DNA of 11,159 nucleotides from Alphaproteobacteria bacterium (GCA_029881615.1 JAOUMF010000025.1:1-11159); one strand, 5' to 3'. Shown: positions 1 to 6,558, numbered from the stretch's first letter. The notes: generated from the sequence alone by a model not told the origin. Made by a program: numbers and translations.

Positions 1-1
1 C

Positions 2-124
2 GAAGACAAACTGTGTAAATTAAGATGTGGGCGCTGGCAGGAAAAGCTCTGCGGCGATCCCGACGAGCGAGTCGCCCGTTACGCCAGGGAGCGTCTCGAC
101 TGGATGGGCGATGTAACTTTATAG
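2..124 (+). CDS. C-terminal end of an unrecognised protein (5' truncated by window edge)
   Basis: An open frame runs from the window edge to a TAG stop at 122-124 and gives 40 residues ending in ARERLDWMGDVTL. The fragment is charged (many Arg, Glu, Asp) and has three Cys within its first 17 residues, two of them spaced C-x3-C (CKLRC). That spacing could suggest a metal site, but the fragment is too short to claim one. There is no recognisable family. The frame is accepted because it is open from the edge and its codons resemble those of the neighbouring genes. It lies on the same strand as the first hemerythrin gene, which starts 215 nt downstream, so co-transcription is possible but not shown. 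Confidence 0.5.
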   Translation, partial: EDKLCKLRCGRWQEKLCGDPDERVARYARERLDWMGDVTL

Positions 125-330
125 ACCGAATGGGGGGCTGAAAAACCGCGGAAAACGTCTTTGCATGGGATTGATCCGCATGTTGCTGACCTCTCTCGTC
201 GTCTCTTCCCGTCCTGCGACCGATTGGCCGATTGCCGATGATTGTGCGTCCGTGATATCTCTTATGCGCGTTTCGTATGAACGCTGACAATTGTCGCCTG
301 TTTATCGGGCGGGGTGTGGGGAGACAATAC

Positions 331-334
331 GAGG
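331..334 (+). promoter_or_regulatory. Shine-Dalgarno GAGG that selects the ATG at 340
   Basis: GAGG sits 5 nt before the ATG at 340. The upstream in-frame ATG at 277 has no comparable site. Starting at 340 makes this hemerythrin align residue for residue with the second one (3504-3881). Confidence 0.5.
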
Positions 335-339
335 CGCTC

Positions 340-720
340 ATGGGGAAAATGGTTTGGAAAGACGATTACAGCGTCGGCAACGCCGTGCTCGATTCACAGC
401 ACCGTGGTCTGATGGAACTGGTCAACAGGCTGGATGGCGACGAACCGCTGAGCCTGTTGCTGGAAGAGTTGACGCGCTATGCCACAGTGCATTTCCAGAC
501 CGAGGAAAAGCTGCTTCAGGCGGTGGGCTATCCGGACCTGGAGCAACAGAAATTCCAGCACAAGGCGTTCCGGGCGTGGCTCGACCGCACCCTTGCGGAC
601 TGGGAATCCGGCGGCGAACGGCTTGTGTCAAGCCGGGACCTGAAAGCTTATCTCCGTGTCTGGATTGCCAATCACCTTCAGGTTTATGACGCGGCTTTCA
701 AATCCTGGCTGGAAAAATAG
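340..720 (+). CDS. Bacteriohemerythrin with one iron ligand His replaced by Gln
   Basis: A 126-residue, single-domain hemerythrin: a soluble four-helix bundle that normally binds a non-haem di-iron centre and O2. Ligand positions by homology are H21 (SQHRG), H51 and E55 (HFQTEE), position 70, H74, H112 and D117 (NHLQVYD). Position 70, which should be the first His of the HxxxH pair, is Gln (codon CAG; local sequence QKFQH). The second hemerythrin in this window has His there, in an ungapped alignment. An iron centre with four His ligands, an altered O2 affinity, or a non-oxygen role are all possible. The start at 340 is preferred over the ATG at 277 because of the GAGG site and the equal spacing to its paralogue. 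A small unknown gene lies 162 nt downstream on the same strand. Confidence 0.9.
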   Translation: MGKMVWKDDYSVGNAVLDSQHRGLMELVNRLDGDEPLSLLLEELTRYATVHFQTEEKLLQAVGYPDLEQQKFQHKAFRAWLDRTLADWESGGERLVSSRDLKAYLRVWIANHLQVYDAAFKSWLEK

Positions 721-870
721 TCCATGGCGCGGGGTGTGGCCCTGTGATTGACTGTTCACTCCATGGCTTCCTTCTCGCACCGATATCCCTTTGATTTGGA
801 AGATGTTCCCATCCTTCTCGCGCAGGGCGCCGTAACGTGGTATTCTTGGCCGGTTACTGGTAACGACGGC

Positions 871-875
871 AAGGA
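871..875 (+). promoter_or_regulatory. Shine-Dalgarno AAGGA that selects the ATG at 883
   Basis: AAGGA lies 7 nt before the ATG at 883. The same frame is open further upstream, to a TTG at 748 and an ATG at 763, but neither has a clear ribosome site. Starting at 883 gives MSGPDRRKI, which parallels MADPNTQI at the start of the related domain at 1484. Confidence 0.55.
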
Positions 876-882
876 ACTTCTC

Positions 883-1212
883 ATGTCTGGGCCTGACCGG
901 CGCAAGATTCGCGAATGGATGATGGCCGAATGCCTGCGGCGGCGTAGTGCCGGGGTGGGCGACGAGACCCTGTTCGTCTGGATGATGGGCGAAGGCTATA
1001 ATGAGATGGAATCGCTTTCAATGCTGGCCGAGGCCTTGGGATGGACCGGCGCCGGCTTGCGCGCCCAGCCTTTCTGGCCCCGCCTCAGCCCCGATCAGAA
1101 AGTCGGCCTGATTCGGGCCAGCCGGGGCGATTTGCCGGCAAGAATCGCTTTGGGCCGGCGAAATTATGCCGAAAAAGGCAAGGGCCACGGAAAGGGCCGT
1201 AAGGAAGATTGA
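883..1212 (+). CDS. Small protein of unknown function, sharing a domain with the large protein at 1484
   Basis: A 109-residue predicted cytoplasmic protein with no signal peptide or membrane segment. Residues 9-65 align with residues 8-67 of the large acidic protein downstream: I9, W12, L30, V32, W33, G36, G38, S44, L48, A51-L52-G53 and W65 are matched. The block from L30 to G53 has 10 identities in 24 ungapped columns. The copy in the large protein resembles, from memory, small bacterial proteins with an L7/L12 C-terminal-like motif (ALG...EAKxxV...PxW); this copy is more degenerate after ALG. The last 14 residues are Lys/Gly-rich and basic (AEKGKGHGKGRKED), opposite in charge to the large protein. 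It follows a hemerythrin gene on the same strand. The function is unknown. Confidence 0.7.
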   Translation: MSGPDRRKIREWMMAECLRRRSAGVGDETLFVWMMGEGYNEMESLSMLAEALGWTGAGLRAQPFWPRLSPDQKVGLIRASRGDLPARIALGRRNYAEKGKGHGKGRKED

Positions 1213-1324
1213 TCCGGATCGGCCCGGTAAAGAACATCCAAAAGAACCTGAATCCCCACAAAATAGCCGATTTTCCGTTGTATTTCATGAATTTCCCGCG
1301 ATTGTCGCCTTCCGGGAAGGAGAA

Positions 1325-1405
1325 TGAGGCTTTGCATGATTTAGAATCGAATGCATTTTATTAACTAACCAGCAATATTGCGGCGATAAACTTGATGATT
1401 ATCCG
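1325..1405 (+). promoter_or_regulatory. AT-rich patch upstream of the large acidic protein gene, candidate promoter region
   Basis: Within the 271-nt gap 1213-1483, bases from about 1331 to 1405 are markedly AT-rich compared with the flanking coding DNA. They include TTGCAT (1332-1337), TTTTATTAACTAA (from 1356), and TTGAT-N4-ATCCG (1392-1405), which matches one half and part of the other half of an FNR/CRP-type box (TTGAT-N4-ATCAA). No well-spaced -35/-10 pair can be fixed. The rest of the gap shows nothing I can name. Confidence 0.3.
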
Positions 1406-1483
1406 CTATTGCGGATGGCGTTGGGCTGGGTGGTGGAAGATCAGGCAGGCTACGCTATTACCCCCCCTTTGGATCAGGAACCG

Positions 1484-3391
1484 ATGGCGGACCCGAATAC
1501 TCAGATTGACTGGTGGATTGCCCAGGCTTGGCAAGAAGCGCAAGGCGGTGCGGAAAGCGATGACCTCGTGGTCTGGCTGCACGGGAATGGGCTGACCGCC
1601 GTTTCGTCCTATACGATTCTGCAGGCCGCGCTGGGTTGTGAGCCCCAGGAGGCCAAGGACATTGTATTCGGTCACCCGGTGTGGGCGGACGAAGCCACTG
1701 ACCTGGATGTCGCCAATCTCGATTATACCTCCGATACGCTGGAGCCCGAACCCGAGCCCGACCCCGCTTTCGAGTTGGACGATTGGGCGGAACAGGTGGA
1801 AGAGGAAGGGCCGGTATATGGCGAAGAAGGTTATCAGCCCACCCCGGTAGCGGCTGAACCGGATGAGGCCCTGACATCGGAAGCAGCTTTTGTCCCGGCG
1901 GACGATTTCGACGATGAAGGCGATTTCGATAACGAAAGCGGTTTCGACGAGGAATTGGGCGCGGCTCTGGTTTCGGATGCCGGGTCATCGCCGATGGACG
2001 ATGATGTCCCGTCATTCGCCCAGCCCGCCGAGTCGCCGGCAGAGTTCACGCCTGCCTTTGATCCCGAGCCTCCTGTCGCCCCCGCGCGCCCCCCCATTCT
2101 CAGAACGCCACCTTCGACGCCGGCCGAGCGGGCCGCCGTGTTCGCCGGAGCCTTTGGGAAAAAGAAAGACGCGCCGGCGCGAGAGCCGGTGGACGAATTG
2201 CCTGCGGCGGGCTCGCTGTCAAAGGTCCCGCCGCTCACGAGTGACGCCGGGCCGACGGGGGAAGCGGAAACCTCGCCGGCCCATTCAGAACCGAACCATC
2301 CGCACCAGACCCAGGCAGAGGCCTCAATGCCGCCGCCCTTGGTCTTTGAACCGCTGCCGGAAATCGAGTTGGCGCCCCCCGTGGCGCCGGCCGAGCCCTT
2401 GTTCACGGCGGCCCCTTGCACCCCTCGGCCAGTACCTCCAGTGTTTTTACCCGCCGCGCCCCTGCGATCGGTATCCGATCCCGTGGTGGTGGAGGGTTTG
2501 GAGCAGGAAGCCCCTCCGCCGGAAGGTGGCGGTGAAATGGAAGACTTATCCAGGCAGGATGACGTCGATGTTGATGACGTCGATGCTTATGACGTCGATG
2601 CTTATGACGAATTCGAGCCCGTGACAGCATCGAATGGGCTCGATGTTACCCATGATGAGGCGATCGAGGCGCTGCCCGAAGAGCCCCACGAAGAGGACGC
2701 CAGCGATTTGCCGCCCGGCATGATGGAAGTAATGGCGCAAAGCGACGCTGAGCGGAGGCTTCAGGCCGAGCAGCCCGATGCTGGATTGGGTGATTCTTTT
2801 CCGTCGATGGATGGGGAAGAAGAACCACTATCTCTCGGTGATGTCCAACACGACGATCAGGAACCGCAAATCATGTTCCTGGCCGAAGAGCCAGACGAGG
2901 ATGAGGGAGACGGATCGGCGCCTGGTTTCAACGAAGATGAAGCCGGGATATCCGACTCTGAAAATCAGGCGTTGCTTTCTCCTTCGAATGACGAGGTAGA
3001 TGACGATTCCTTGCCAGTCGCTCTCGAGGATTTGCCTAAAGGCGACACGCCAGCGGAATTGGCTGCCGCGGCGAAATTACTCGGCATCAGTTTTCGCGAC
3101 CACGATCCCGCCGAGGTTGGCGTGGATCCGGATATGGCTAAGACCGCCAAGGAACTTGGCATCAGCTTTCGTGAGGGAGGTGAGGCAGCGGAAGATAATA
3201 TGGACGAAATCGCACTTGAGGCGCAAAGGCTGGGAATCAGCTTCCGGGATGCCGGGCCGGGCACGGGCAAACCTCAAAAACCGCTAGTCGTCAAGTATTT
3301 GCCATTGCTTCTCGGAGTTATCGCTATTTTCTTTTTGCTCCTGCTGGGCGCTACATTCGCCGGGGATATCATCGCCTGGCTCTGGAGTTGA
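1484..3391 (+). CDS. Large acidic, low-complexity, C-terminally membrane-anchored protein with 25-residue repeats; unknown function
   Basis: A protein of 635 residues. Residues 8-67 form a small domain also found in the 883-1212 protein, with a motif (L-x-V-W-L-x-G-x-G, ALG, EAKDIV, HPVW) reminiscent of L7/L12 C-terminal-like small proteins. Residues from about 70 to 515 are very rich in Asp, Glu, Pro and Ala and probably disordered. They include a 5-residue repeat around 359-375 (DDVDA/YDVDA). Residues about 510-590 hold three copies of LGISFR, at 533, 558 and 583, each preceded by an Ala-rich likely helix. Residues about 606-626 form one hydrophobic segment followed by a tail of some nine residues ending in WLWS. 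This predicts a tail-anchored inner-membrane protein with nearly all of its mass in the cytoplasm. The start at 1484 (AGGA four bases upstream) is chosen over a TTG at 1409 and an ATG at 1415 because it matches the paralogue's N-terminus. No enzyme motif is seen. Confidence 0.8.
   Translation: MADPNTQIDWWIAQAWQEAQGGAESDDLVVWLHGNGLTAVSSYTILQAALGCEPQEAKDIVFGHPVWADEATDLDVANLDYTSDTLEPEPEPDPAFELDDWAEQVEEEGPVYGEEGYQPTPVAAEPDEALTSEAAFVPADDFDDEGDFDNESGFDEELGAALVSDAGSSPMDDDVPSFAQPAESPAEFTPAFDPEPPVAPARPPILRTPPSTPAERAAVFAGAFGKKKDAPAREPVDELPAAGSLSKVPPLTSDAGPTGEAETSPAHSEPNHPHQTQAEASMPPPLVFEPLPEIELAPPVAPAEPLFTAAPCTPRPVPPVFLPAAPLRSVSDPVVVEGLEQEAPPPEGGGEMEDLSRQDDVDVDDVDAYDVDAYDEFEPVTASNGLDVTHDEAIEALPEEPHEEDASDLPPGMMEVMAQSDAERRLQAEQPDAGLGDSFPSMDGEEEPLSLGDVQHDDQEPQIMFLAEEPDEDEGDGSAPGFNEDEAGISDSENQALLSPSNDEVDDDSLPVALEDLPKGDTPAELAAAAKLLGISFRDHDPAEVGVDPDMAKTAKELGISFREGGEAAEDNMDEIALEAQRLGISFRDAGPGTGKPQKPLVVKYLPLLLGVIAIFFLLLLGATFAGDIIAWLWS
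2558..2611 (+). repeat. In-frame 15-bp tandem repeat (about 3.5 copies) coding acidic pentapeptides
   Basis: The unit GATGACGTCGATGCT recurs with exact 15-base period at 2558, 2573 and 2588 with one to three changes, followed by a partial copy. It codes DDVDV, DDVDA, YDVDA, YDEF within the acidic region of the large protein. Each unit carries the palindrome GACGTC. Because the period is a multiple of three, copy-number change would keep the frame. Confidence 0.85.
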
Positions 3392-3490
3392 GCCCGGACA
3401 AACCGATAGATTCTAATATTTGCACCGTTCCCGGTTAGGTGCGACGATGCCGATACGGTGGGCAATAACGCTGGAAGAGGCGACGTCAAG

Positions 3491-3495
3491 AAGGA
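3491..3495 (+). promoter_or_regulatory. Shine-Dalgarno AAGGA that selects the ATG at 3504
   Basis: AAGGA lies 8 nt before the ATG at 3504. The frame is open upstream to a TTG at 3420, but starting at 3504 gives the normal hemerythrin N-terminus (WKPEYSVG close to the start) and the same ligand numbering as the first hemerythrin. Confidence 0.6.
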
Positions 3496-3503
3496 AGCAA
3501 GGC

Positions 3504-3881
3504 ATGGGCGATTTCATCTGGAAACCGGAATACAGTGTCGGCGACGACCATCTGGACGATCAGCACAAGGGGCTGATCGAACTTATCGACATGCTGGAGA
3601 ATGAATCCCGCATGGGCGAAGTTCTCGAACGGCTGGAAGTTTATGTCGACGAACATTTCCGGGACGAAGAGCGGATTCTCGAAAATGCCAGCTATCCGGA
3701 TATCGTCGCGCACAAGCAACAGCATAAGGCTTTCGAGGAATGGCTGGCGGTTTCCCGCCGCGCCTTTCGCGAGCCCGAGGTGGCGTCGATGTTGCGCGAC
3801 AGTATCCGCGCCTATCTGAAAAGCTGGCTGGTCAACCACATCATGGTGTCCGACAAGGACTATTCATCCTGGCTTGATTGA
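3504..3881 (+). CDS. Bacteriohemerythrin with complete di-iron ligand set
   Basis: A 125-residue, single-domain hemerythrin. All seven expected ligands are present at canonical spacing: H21 (DQHKG), H51 and E55 (HFRDEE), H70 and H74 (HKQQH), H112 and D117 (NHIMVSD). It should bind O2 reversibly at a non-haem di-iron centre in the cytoplasm. Roles known for the family include O2 storage or delivery, O2 sensing for chemotaxis, and iron or oxidative-stress handling; the sequence does not tell which applies. It lies 112 nt after the large acidic protein gene and is a clear paralogue of the 340-720 protein, sharing WK.(D/E)YSVG near the start and ligand positions without gaps. It converges with the secreted-protein gene on the other strand across a 28-nt gap. 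Confidence 0.95.
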   Translation: MGDFIWKPEYSVGDDHLDDQHKGLIELIDMLENESRMGEVLERLEVYVDEHFRDEERILENASYPDIVAHKQQHKAFEEWLAVSRRAFREPEVASMLRDSIRAYLKSWLVNHIMVSDKDYSSWLD

Positions 3882-3890
3882 CCTTTCCGC

Positions 3891-3906
3891 GCGGGCGGCG
3901 GCCCGC
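3891..3906. terminator. GC-rich hairpin between convergent genes, possible terminator
   Basis: GCGGGC (3891-3896) can pair with GCCCGC (3901-3906) around a GGCG loop, starting 9 nt after the hemerythrin stop and just before the end of the convergent gene at 3910. No T-run follows on either strand, so it is not a canonical intrinsic terminator. Confidence 0.4.
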
Positions 3907-3909
3907 ACC

Positions 3910-4680
3910 CTACGAACCGCCCAGCGAGCGCCAGAATTCGCGGGTGTTTTCGATCTGCAGTTTCTCGTGCCGCTCTTCCAGGCATTTACGCAAGGGGTAG
4001 CCGACGGCCTGGTCCACCGATCGGGCGCAGGCATCGAAGGCTTGCCGGATACCGGTTGGCGCATTGCCGGCGACGCGCCGCCATAATGATTCTCGCTGGC
4101 CCGATTGAATGTCGCCGGTCCTGGGCAATGCATTGATCAGGCGCATGGCGGTTCTCGCGCCCTCCGCGCCTTCGCTGCCACCTTCCATTGTCGCTTCCGC
4201 GGCCAGTCGCCATGGACCCGTAGCCACCGCGATTTCCTCTGGTGTCAGCGGATTGGGGTCGCCACTTTTCGGTGCCGGCAGTAGCGCCGCGCGCGGCCGC
4301 ACTTCCAGCGCCAGCGATGTCGGGCGTGCGCCGGCCAGGCGCTTCAACGGAAGGCGCGCCTTGATGGCGGTATAGCCATAGCGACTGTGGAATTCGACCA
4401 ACTCGTCGGCTTCCATCCGAATTGTCCGGCCGTCGATCATCGTGGCGATCAATGTCACCTGCCCCGTGCCCGACGGCAGATAGGCGCTGTCGAAGTCGGG
4501 CGGCAACCGTTTCTCCTGCAGGCAGAAGGCAGAAAGCAAGGCGGTGCATTGCCCGTCGGCACATTGCATTGGCGTCGGCTCGGCGGTCGCTACCAACCCC
4601 ATGATTTGCGGCGCGGCCGATGCGGCGCCGGGCAGCAATGCAAGCAGGGTAATGATCGAGGCAAGGGTCGCGCGGAACAT
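3910..4680 (-). CDS. Secreted (periplasmic) protein of unknown family
   Basis: A 256-residue protein with a clear N-terminal signal peptide: a short positive start, a hydrophobic core at about 5-17, and GAASA before a likely cleavage after residue 22. The mature part has five Cys: C40, C45 and C53 close together near the N-terminus, and C218 and C233 near the C-terminus. These could form disulfides in the periplasm. The middle (about 75-130) is predicted mixed strand (VTLIATMIDGRTIRME), and the C-terminal third looks helical. I do not recognise the family. The start is supported by a strong AAGGAG (4689-4694 on the plus strand, read as complement) 8 nt upstream. It follows azlD by 70 nt on the same strand, so it may belong to the azl transcript, though a functional link is not evident. 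Confidence 0.8.
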   Translation of the reverse strand: MFRATLASIITLLALLPGAASAAPQIMGLVATAEPTPMQCADGQCTALLSAFCLQEKRLPPDFDSAYLPSGTGQVTLIATMIDGRTIRMEADELVEFHSRYGYTAIKARLPLKRLAGARPTSLALEVRPRAALLPAPKSGDPNPLTPEEIAVATGPWRLAAEATMEGGSEGAEGARTAMRLINALPRTGDIQSGQRESLWRRVAGNAPTGIRQAFDACARSVDQAVGYPLRKCLEERHEKLQIENTREFWRSLGGS

Positions 4681-4750
4681 TTACGATGCTCCTTTCCAGC
4701 TTTATCCCGTGACACCCCGAATTCTTGCGCTAAACAGGCCGCCCGTCAAT

Positions 4751-5098
4751 TCACATTGGTGGTCCCGCGAAGCCGATCAACAGCGCGAAGACCGCAACGC
4801 CTGCGATGACGCCGGCGGCCAGATTGCGCTTCAGGCCGAAGAACACGGCAACCGCCGCGCCGACGCCGATCAGCCGAAAGGACAGTGGTGCCTCGGCCAA
4901 TAAACCTTCGGGCAGAATCACCATGCGTGAAATCAGCCCGGCCACCATCGCATAGGCGATACAGGAAAACAGCCTGAAGGCCTCGCTCTCCGGGCTGACC
5001 CGGCCACCGACGAATACGGCCAATGCTCGCCATATATAGGTTGCCGCGCCGCACAGCAGCACGATGCCCCATAGCCTCCAGTCCAGCCCGTCAGTCAT
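4751..5098 (-). CDS. azlD: AzlD family branched-chain amino acid export subunit
   Basis: A 115-residue hydrophobic protein with about four predicted membrane segments (roughly residues 8-25, 43-60, 70-88 and 92-110), of usual length for AzlD. The TYIWRALAVFVGGRVSPE region near the first segment matches the family pattern of an Arg in the first loop. AzlD acts with the larger AzlC protein in the inner membrane to export branched-chain amino acids or analogues (the YgaH partner of YgaZ in E. coli). The gene overlaps the end of azlC by 8 nt, and AAGG lies 7 nt before its start, inside azlC. This arrangement suggests translational coupling and strongly supports the pair. Confidence 0.88.
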   Translation of the reverse strand: MTDGLDWRLWGIVLLCGAATYIWRALAVFVGGRVSPESEAFRLFSCIAYAMVAGLISRMVILPEGLLAEAPLSFRLIGVGAAVAVFFGLKRNLAAGVIAGVAVFALLIGFAGPPM

Positions 5099-5810
5099 AT
5101 CGCCGCCTTAACGCGCGGTCGGCCATATAGGCGCCGGTGCCGGCCACGGCGCCGGTCAGCAGCAAGCCCCAGTCGGGCGAAAGAAGATGGAACAGCGGTC
5201 CGGCAACGACGCCGGCAAGCACCGCCATGATCGCCGCGCGGCCGCGGGCATCGGCGAAAACCAGGGTGAAGAATACCGGGTTCAGGAACACCAGTGTAAG
5301 CGTCACGTTTCGTGACATGGCGCCGGCCAGGATAAAGCCGGCGCCGGTGCCCAGCAGTGCGGCGGTGATGCAGACGCCGGCGAACCCGGCGTAATAGGGC
5401 GGCCTGTCCGCCGGGGTCATGCCGGGCCCGCGGCGCATGATGGCTGCCCAGGGATTCAGTGACATGAATTGCGCGACGACATAGCGCCAGCGCTTGCGCG
5501 GCAAAGCCTCGTTGAACAGGGGCATCACCGACAGAACCATCGGCAGAAACCGGGCGTTGGCCGCCGAGGACGCGGCGACGATGGCAAGCATTGGTGCCCC
5601 CAGCGCATAAAGTTCGACCATGGCGATCTGTCCCGGCAGGCCCCAGGTAAGGCCGGTCGAGGCGATGGCTGTCCACAATGTCAATCCCGCCTCGCGCGCC
5701 ATCGAGCCATAGCCAACCATGCTGGCGAACAGCACCAGCGCCGGCATGCCGGTGGCGTCAATCACCCCGCGGGCGATGGGCCCGACTGTCTTGCCGTTGA
5801 TTGGGAGCAT
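5091..5810 (-). CDS. azlC: AzlC family branched-chain amino acid exporter, large subunit
   Basis: A 239-residue membrane protein with several hydrophobic segments and the AzlC pattern in order: an N-terminal GVIDATGMPALVLFASMVGYG region, a middle WGLPGQ-x-A segment, then SSAANARFLPM and the NPWAA and GFAGV regions. The length is normal for AzlC (YgaZ-like), which forms the main channel of the AzlCD exporter. The substrate is normally branched-chain amino acids and is not decided by sequence. The N-terminus is taken at the ATG at 5810; a GAAGG further upstream is at a long spacing, so the start is less certain than the family. The lipoprotein gene ends 72 nt upstream on the same strand, and azlD overlaps downstream. 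Confidence 0.9.
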   Translation of the reverse strand: MLPINGKTVGPIARGVIDATGMPALVLFASMVGYGSMAREAGLTLWTAIASTGLTWGLPGQIAMVELYALGAPMLAIVAASSAANARFLPMVLSVMPLFNEALPRKRWRYVVAQFMSLNPWAAIMRRGPGMTPADRPPYYAGFAGVCITAALLGTGAGFILAGAMSRNVTLTLVFLNPVFFTLVFADARGRAAIMAVLAGVVAGPLFHLLSPDWGLLLTGAVAGTGAYMADRALRRRYD

Positions 5811-5882
5811 GGAATCTTGCAGCCTTCGATTGAGACGCGATCATGCGGCGGACATGCGCGCCGTGCAAGTGGCAGCGTCGGT

Positions 5883-6389
5883 TTAATTTGTAACGTGGGG
5901 GTAATTTTCCGTGTTGCCTTCCTCGATCCTGTCGGCGGCCACCGCCAGCGATCCGGCTGGCCTGCCGGGATGGTCCAGGGTGCGAATGAAATATATCCAT
6001 TCGCTGTCCTGGTATACCCGGTAGCAATCGAATTTTCTTTCCGGATAGGAAAAGCAGGTGCGGTCCGATTCGCTCCACCAGGTGCCGAAATAGACCAGGC
6101 GGCGTTTCGGGCTTTGTTCGGCCGTCGGCTGGAATACGCTGACGCCGCCCGAGCTATAGAATTCGATCCAGCGACCGGGGGTGCCATTACCCATATTTTC
6201 ATAGCGACCGCGGAGCGTTTTGCCGCTGAACAGCGCCGTTGCCTGCGCCTCGTTCAGTGGTGTCAGGCCCTGCTTTTCCAGCCATGATTCGAATTCCGCG
6301 CTGCTTTCCTCGACCTTTTCTTCGGGTTCGCATGCCGCCAGGGCGAACATCAGTGCCAAGGGTATCAGGATTGCGGCACGCCGATTCAT
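5883..6389 (-). CDS. Predicted lipoprotein of unknown function
   Basis: A 168-residue protein with a type II signal sequence: MNRR, a hydrophobic stretch, and a lipobox L17-A-A-C20, followed by an acidic linker (EPEEKVEESSAEFE). Cys20 would be lipidated. Residue 21 is Glu, not Asp, so by the usual +2 rule transport to the outer membrane is likely. The mature domain contains LFSGKTLRGRY, an aromatic-rich WIEFYSSGG, FGTWWSE, and two further Cys in TCFSYPERKFDCYRVY that could form a disulfide. This layout recalls small alphaproteobacterial domains of the DUF995 type, but that is only an impression. The start at 6389 is preferred over upstream in-frame Met codons because it gives a clean lipoprotein signal and a GGAG 9 nt upstream. 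It is divergent from the methyltransferase gene at 6559. Confidence 0.8.
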   Translation of the reverse strand: MNRRAAILIPLALMFALAACEPEEKVEESSAEFESWLEKQGLTPLNEAQATALFSGKTLRGRYENMGNGTPGRWIEFYSSGGVSVFQPTAEQSPKRRLVYFGTWWSESDRTCFSYPERKFDCYRVYQDSEWIYFIRTLDHPGRPAGSLAVAADRIEEGNTENYPHVTN

Positions 6390-6558
6390 ATGGTTGTTCT
6401 CCGGTTGGTTCCCTCGTGAAAGAGTATATTTCATTACGCGGTGGCGGCCAACATGACGCGGTTTTCGCCATGCGCGTCGCTGTTGCGTGAGTGAAGGCAC
6501 CGTTCCCGGGCGCAAATATGTCCGGTTTTGAACTTTAGCGCCAAGAGAGAGCAGGAAT

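Noticed and set aside
149..167. Sigma-54 promoter ending at TTGCATG
   Set aside because: The GG and GC elements are 11 apart rather than the strict 10, and the -24 element is poor; the similar site at 1334 also lacks GG.
748..882. Upstream extension of the small protein (TTG start at 748)
   Set aside because: The ribosome site at 871 and the match to the paralogous N-terminus both favour 883.
1409..1483. Upstream extension of the large acidic protein, through a run of seven C
   Set aside because: No ribosome site is visible and the paralogue starts at the position equal to 1484.
1834..2421. Long antisense ORF (195 codons, minus strand) opposite the large protein
   Set aside because: Its Ser/Gly/Ala-rich product is what the complement of GC-rich acidic coding DNA gives; no ribosome site or domain.
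3422..3442. Inverted repeat GCACC...GGTGC upstream of the second hemerythrin
   Set aside because: Five-base arms with a long interval are expected by chance; no T-run and no promoter relation.
5469..6287. 272-codon plus-strand ORF opposite azlC and the lipoprotein gene
   Set aside because: It spans two well-supported genes and their gap on the other strand, has no domain, and has an Arg/His/Gln-rich shadow composition.
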